Below, piece by piece: positions 5,031 to 8,009 of a stretch of DNA of 8,009 nt. The first letter of the stretch is position 1; every line of letters begins with the position of its first letter. The position numbers were made by a program, and so were the translations under genes. The DNA comes from Eubacteriales Family XIII. Incertae Sedis bacterium (GTDB lineage: Bacteria; Bacillota_A; Clostridia; Peptostreptococcales; Anaerovoracaceae): positions 1 through 8,009 of the forward strand of contig JAITLA010000048.1 in the NCBI GenBank assembly GCA_031278145.1, read 5' to 3'. A model generated the notes under the pieces. That model did no database searches. It was not told the origin of the DNA and saw only the letters and a list, made by a program, of their open reading frames with translations.

Positions 5031-6047
5031 TTAGCGCATCCGCACATCGACGACGGGGATGTCCCCGACCGCGGCGCCGACCGTCCTGACCAGCTCGGCG
5101 CTGTCGAAGGAAAAGCCCGCCGGCGAATACGGGTTGACCGTTATCGCGACAATCGCCGCGCTCGATTGCACAAAGACCCGCAGGCCCTTGGCGCAAAGCC
5201 GCCGCCACGCAAGCCTGTCTATGAAGATCTTCGTCGGATCGGTCACCACGAAGGCCGCCGTCTTCAGCAAGCTCGCCGGGATGCCCTCCGCGAGGTTGCG
5301 CGTGAGCGCTCCCGGCAAACAGATATAACGACCGCTTGCGTCGATTGCCGCGCCTATGTCGGCGCCGGCCGCAAGGCCCGTCTTCAAATCCAAAACCTTG
5401 GTTTCGCCGCCGAGGCAGAGGATGCGTTTCTCCCCCGCGTGCTTCGCCATCTCCGCCAGCGCCGCCTCGTCCCGCAGCGTCGGCAGGCTGTACAGCTCCA
5501 CCGTATGGGCGGTTTCCGCCGCCACCTCCGACATGCGGCCGGACAGCGCGGCCCCCGTCGCCAAAATCACGGCATCCGAGGCATGGGGCGCGGCCACCGA
5601 GCGCCGGTCCACGGCGCCGTCTATCAGCACCATATCCGCGCCGAGCGCCAACAGCTCCGCGCATACGCCCACCTGCGCGGTCGCCGACACGGGGCCGGCC
5701 ACCTGCGCGTACCCCTCGCAGACCGCGCGGCAGATCATGACCTGCCCCAGCGCCGTCCGATGCTCCGTCATGCGCAGGATCTCAAGCCCCGCCTCCGCGA
5801 AGGCGTACAGCCCCTTCGGGACCGTCACCAGGGCGCCCTCCGGCAGAAAGACCTTGGGCTTCGACGTCCCCGTCACCAGGTCCTCCGATTCGCCGTCCCG
5901 GCCCACGGAGGTGACGCCGAGGCGCAGGCCCATCTCCCGCGCCTCCGCGATCAGCGCGCCGAGCGTGGTCGTCTTGCCCGTGTTTTTCGCCATGCCAACG
6001 ACGGAAACGATCCTGTATTTGCTTGCTGTTTCACGCAGAAGTCCCAT
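5031..6047 (-). CDS. kamB: KamB, P-loop accessory protein of lysine 5,6-aminomutase (putative reactivase subunit)
   Basis: This 338-residue protein has an N-terminal Walker A motif, GMAKNTGKTTT, at about residues 18-28, so it should bind a nucleotide. A hydrophobic strand ending in DG (ADMVLIDGAVDRRS, about residues 136-149) is a plausible Walker B equivalent. The rest is an alpha/beta protein with no signal peptide or membrane segment, so it is cytoplasmic. Genes of this type sit between kamA and kamD in lysine fermenters and have been annotated as a subunit of a lysine 5,6-aminomutase reactivase, related to OraX-type accessory proteins of ornithine aminomutase. The reactivase role here is inferred from position and family naming, not shown by sequence. 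AGGGAAGAG just before the ATG is a good ribosome binding site. The start lies 36 bases after the kamA stop. Its TAA is the only stop separating its frame from that of kamC. Confidence 0.87.
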   Translation of the reverse strand: MGLLRETASKYRIVSVVGMAKNTGKTTTLGALIAEAREMGLRLGVTSVGRDGESEDLVTGTSKPKVFLPEGALVTVPKGLYAFAEAGLEILRMTEHRTALGQVMICRAVCEGYAQVAGPVSATAQVGVCAELLALGADMVLIDGAVDRRSVAAPHASDAVILATGAALSGRMSEVAAETAHTVELYSLPTLRDEAALAEMAKHAGEKRILCLGGETKVLDLKTGLAAGADIGAAIDASGRYICLPGALTRNLAEGIPASLLKTAAFVVTDPTKIFIDRLAWRRLCAKGLRVFVQSSAAIVAITVNPYSPAGFSFDSAELVRTVGAAVGDIPVVDVRMR

Positions 6048-6083
6048 GCTCTTCCCTTTTGCCGCCGGGCCGCGACAATCGCG

Positions 6084-7346
6084 CTATTTGGAATTCCTCC
6101 TGTGCCGCGCCAAATTCTCCGGCTCAATCGAGATGGCCTTGCCCTCCGACAGCGCCGCGACACCTTCAAACTTGTAGGTCTTTTTGCCCGTGCAATAATC
6201 GCAGGTGCAAGCGATCTCGTCTTGGTGCTTCGGCTCCGCGTAGGACGTTATGACACCCTCGTAATTCCGCAGTATGACGCGCTCCGTCGTGGAGGAAATC
6301 AGATAGTCGGGCATGACGGGCGTTTTTCCGCCGCCGCCCGGCGCGTCCACGACGAAGGTCGGCACCGCAAAGCCCGAGGTATGCCCCCGCAGCGCCTCTA
6401 TGATCTCTATCCCCTTCGCCACCTTGGTCCTGAAGTGCTCTATGCCCATGGACAAATCGCACTGGTAGATGTAATAGGGGCGCACCCTGTTCTTGACCAG
6501 CAGGTGAACCAACTCGCGCATGATGTGCGGGCAGTCGTTCACGCCTCTGAGCAGGACGCTCTGGTTCCCGAGCGGTATGCCGGCGTCGGCGAGCTTCGCG
6601 AGCGCGGTCACGGCGTCCGGCGTCATTTCCTTGGGATGATTGAAATGCGTGTTCAGCCATACGGGATGATATTTTTTCAGCATGTTCACAAGCCCGTCGG
6701 TGATGCGCATGGGCATGACCACGGGCGTCCGCGAGCCGAGCCGCACGATCTCCACATGGGGGATCTTGCGCAGCTCCGAGATGATGTGCTCCAGCACATC
6801 GTCGGACACGCAGAGGCAGTCGCCGCCCGAAAGCAGCACATCCCGTACCTGCGGCGTGTTGCGGATATACTCGATGCACTTCTCGATATCCCGCATGTCG
6901 CGGCTGCTGTCGTATTCGCCGGCCAGCCGGCGGCGCGTACAGTGCCTGCAATACATGGAGCATTGGTCCGTAATGAGAAAGAGCACGCGGTCCGGATACC
7001 TGTGCGTCAGGCCCGGCGCGGGGGAATCCGCGTCCTCGTGCAGCGGGTCCTCCATCTCGTTCTCGCCCTTGTGCGTTTCGGACAGCACGGGCACGGCCTG
7101 CATCCTGACGGGACAACGCGGGTCGTCCGGGTCCATGCGCGAGGCGTAATAGGGCGTTATGCCCACGCGGAAGCAGTCCACCACCCGCTTGATGTCTTCC
7201 TCTTCCTTGTCCGTCAGGTTCACGACCCGCTTGATCGCGTCCACGCTCGTCAATCTGTTTCGGATCTGCCAGCGCCAATCGTTCCATTCCGCCTCGCTCA
7301 CGTTCTTCCAGAGGGGAATATCCTTCCATCTTCTTATCTCTGCCAT
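6084..7346 (-). CDS. kamA: Lysine 2,3-aminomutase (radical SAM, PLP)
   Basis: KamA converts L-lysine to L-beta-lysine (EC 5.4.3.2), the first step of the pathway, in the cytoplasm. From the chosen ATG it is 420 residues, close to the 416 of the Clostridium subterminale enzyme, and recognisably similar along its whole length. The radical SAM motif CSMYCRHC places the [4Fe-4S] cysteines at 129, 133 and 136. R138 matches the substrate-carboxylate arginine, D297 and D334 the aspartates that bind the lysine epsilon-amino group, and K341 in PGGGGKTPVMP the PLP Schiff-base lysine. C380, C382 and C385 match the C-terminal zinc cysteines. All sit 4-5 residues beyond the C. subterminale numbering as I recall it. 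In-frame alternatives are GTG at 7367 and ATG at 7361. I chose ATG 7346 because AGAGG lies 7 bases upstream and the length fits best. Lysine rather than glutamate 2,3-aminomutase is favoured by the operon. Confidence 0.97.
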   Translation of the reverse strand: MAEIRRWKDIPLWKNVSEAEWNDWRWQIRNRLTSVDAIKRVVNLTDKEEEDIKRVVDCFRVGITPYYASRMDPDDPRCPVRMQAVPVLSETHKGENEMEDPLHEDADSPAPGLTHRYPDRVLFLITDQCSMYCRHCTRRRLAGEYDSSRDMRDIEKCIEYIRNTPQVRDVLLSGGDCLCVSDDVLEHIISELRKIPHVEIVRLGSRTPVVMPMRITDGLVNMLKKYHPVWLNTHFNHPKEMTPDAVTALAKLADAGIPLGNQSVLLRGVNDCPHIMRELVHLLVKNRVRPYYIYQCDLSMGIEHFRTKVAKGIEIIEALRGHTSGFAVPTFVVDAPGGGGKTPVMPDYLISSTTERVILRNYEGVITSYAEPKHQDEIACTCDYCTGKKTYKFEGVAALSEGKAISIEPENLARHRRNSK

Positions 7347-7409
7347 CTCAGCACCTCTCATCCTCACCCTCGTTTGTCATTCGAAACTCCGAACGGCAAG
7401 CACACCCCT

Positions 7410-8009
7410 TTATGCGTACATTTCTCCGAACAACTTGCGCAACGCCGCATTCTCGCGCAGAACCTGCAGGGCGATCTCCGCGTGATCCTTGCAGTATCCG
7501 TTGCCGATGATCATATCCACGTCCTTGCCCACGCCCTCCGCGCCGAGCGCGGCCTTCGTGAAGCTCGTCGCCATGGAGAAGAAGTACACGGTCCCGCGAT
7601 CCCTGCACGCGAGTATGGAGGCCATCTCCGTGTTCTCGATGTTCACGCAGTTGATCACGACGTCCGCCAGACGGCCGTTCGTCAGCTCCGAAACCCTGTT
7701 GTACAGGCCGACCGCGTCCGTCGCGTCAAACGCAAAATATTCGTCCGCGAGCTTCAGCTTCTTGGCCCGCTCCGTGGATTTTTCGCTGCCGCCGACGCAG
7801 ATGACCCTTCCGTTCACGCCGGCGCGCTTCTTCGCCTCATGCAGGCACAGCAGGCCCGACTTCCCGCCGCCGCCTATAATCACCACGGTATCGCCCGACT
7901 TCACGAGCCTGGCGGTCTGGGCCGGCGCCCCCGCGACGTCCAGCGCCGACAGGGCCAGCGTTTCGGGCATGTCCTCCGGCAGCACCGCGTAGATGCCGCT
8001 TTGGAACAA
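7410..8009 (-). CDS. kdd: L-erythro-3,5-diaminohexanoate dehydrogenase, C-terminal part (5' end outside window)
   Basis: This enzyme oxidatively deaminates L-erythro-3,5-diaminohexanoate to 5-amino-3-oxohexanoate with NAD(P)+, the third step of lysine fermentation (EC 1.4.1.11). About 200 residues are visible, roughly the last 60% of a protein usually near 345 residues. They include a glycine-rich Rossmann motif, DTVVIIGGGGKSGLL, about 40 residues into the visible part, then the alternating beta/alpha pattern of a medium-chain dehydrogenase cofactor domain (ADVVINCVN, GTVYFFSMATSF). The frame stays open to the window edge. The TTG at the edge is probably internal, because the catalytic N-terminal domain is missing. 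The stop lies 63 bases before the chosen kamA start, consistent with one operon. The assignment rests on the motif and on the neighbouring kamA and kamDE; sequence alone would give only a medium-chain dehydrogenase-like protein. Confidence 0.9.
   Translation of the reverse strand: MFQSGIYAVLPEDMPETLALSALDVAGAPAQTARLVKSGDTVVIIGGGGKSGLLCLHEAKKRAGVNGRVICVGGSEKSTERAKKLKLADEYFAFDATDAVGLYNRVSELTNGRLADVVINCVNIENTEMASILACRDRGTVYFFSMATSFTKAALGAEGVGKDVDMIIGNGYCKDHAEIALQVLRENAALRKLFGEMYA

Overview
This window holds most of a lysine-fermentation operon, read entirely on the minus strand, followed by about 960 bases of repeat-rich DNA and the start of an unrelated lipoprotein gene. The operon in transcription order is kdd (3,5-diaminohexanoate dehydrogenase; its 5' part lies beyond base 8009), kamA (lysine 2,3-aminomutase), kamB and kamC (ATP-binding accessory or reactivase proteins), kamD and kamE (alpha and beta subunits of the B12- and PLP-dependent lysine 5,6-aminomutase). 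As I recall it, this is the gene order of the Fusobacterium and Clostridium lysine-to-butyrate/acetate clusters. The missing pathway genes kce and kal would be expected just upstream, beyond base 8009.

The proteins act in sequence: L-lysine -> L-beta-lysine (KamA) -> L-erythro-3,5-diaminohexanoate (KamDE) -> 5-amino-3-oxohexanoate (Kdd). KamB and KamC probably keep the easily inactivated cobalamin enzyme working. The cofactor and active-site residues I know for KamA, KamD and KamE are all present, so the operon looks functional. An oxygen-sensitive radical SAM enzyme plus an adenosylcobalamin enzyme point to a strict anaerobe. The sequence is GC-rich, with GC-ending codons. A high-GC Clostridia-like amino-acid fermenter is my best guess, but Synergistota or another anaerobic phylum cannot be excluded from this window.

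The region at 592-964 contains no convincing gene. It holds three direct copies and one inverted copy of a palindromic repeat (core GGGGACGGTTCTTTTGTG), a short tandem of CCCCTGTGTT, a GC-only palindrome block, and a plus-strand terminator-like hairpin just beyond the end of kamE. The apparent open frames across it are low-complexity readings of the repeats.

At 1-591 there is a good minus-strand sigma70-type promoter, a Shine-Dalgarno and an ATG. They lead into an open frame that runs off the window's left edge and encodes a lipoprotein signal peptide followed by a TPR-like segment. Unusually, about 270 bases packed with four strong stem-loops lie, in frame, between that ATG and the signal peptide. 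One of these hairpins resembles the end palindrome of IS200/IS605 elements. A motif from this region recurs within another hairpin in the kamB-kamC spacer, suggesting small mobile palindromic elements spread through this genome. The most novel material in the window is these repeats; the metabolic genes belong to known families.
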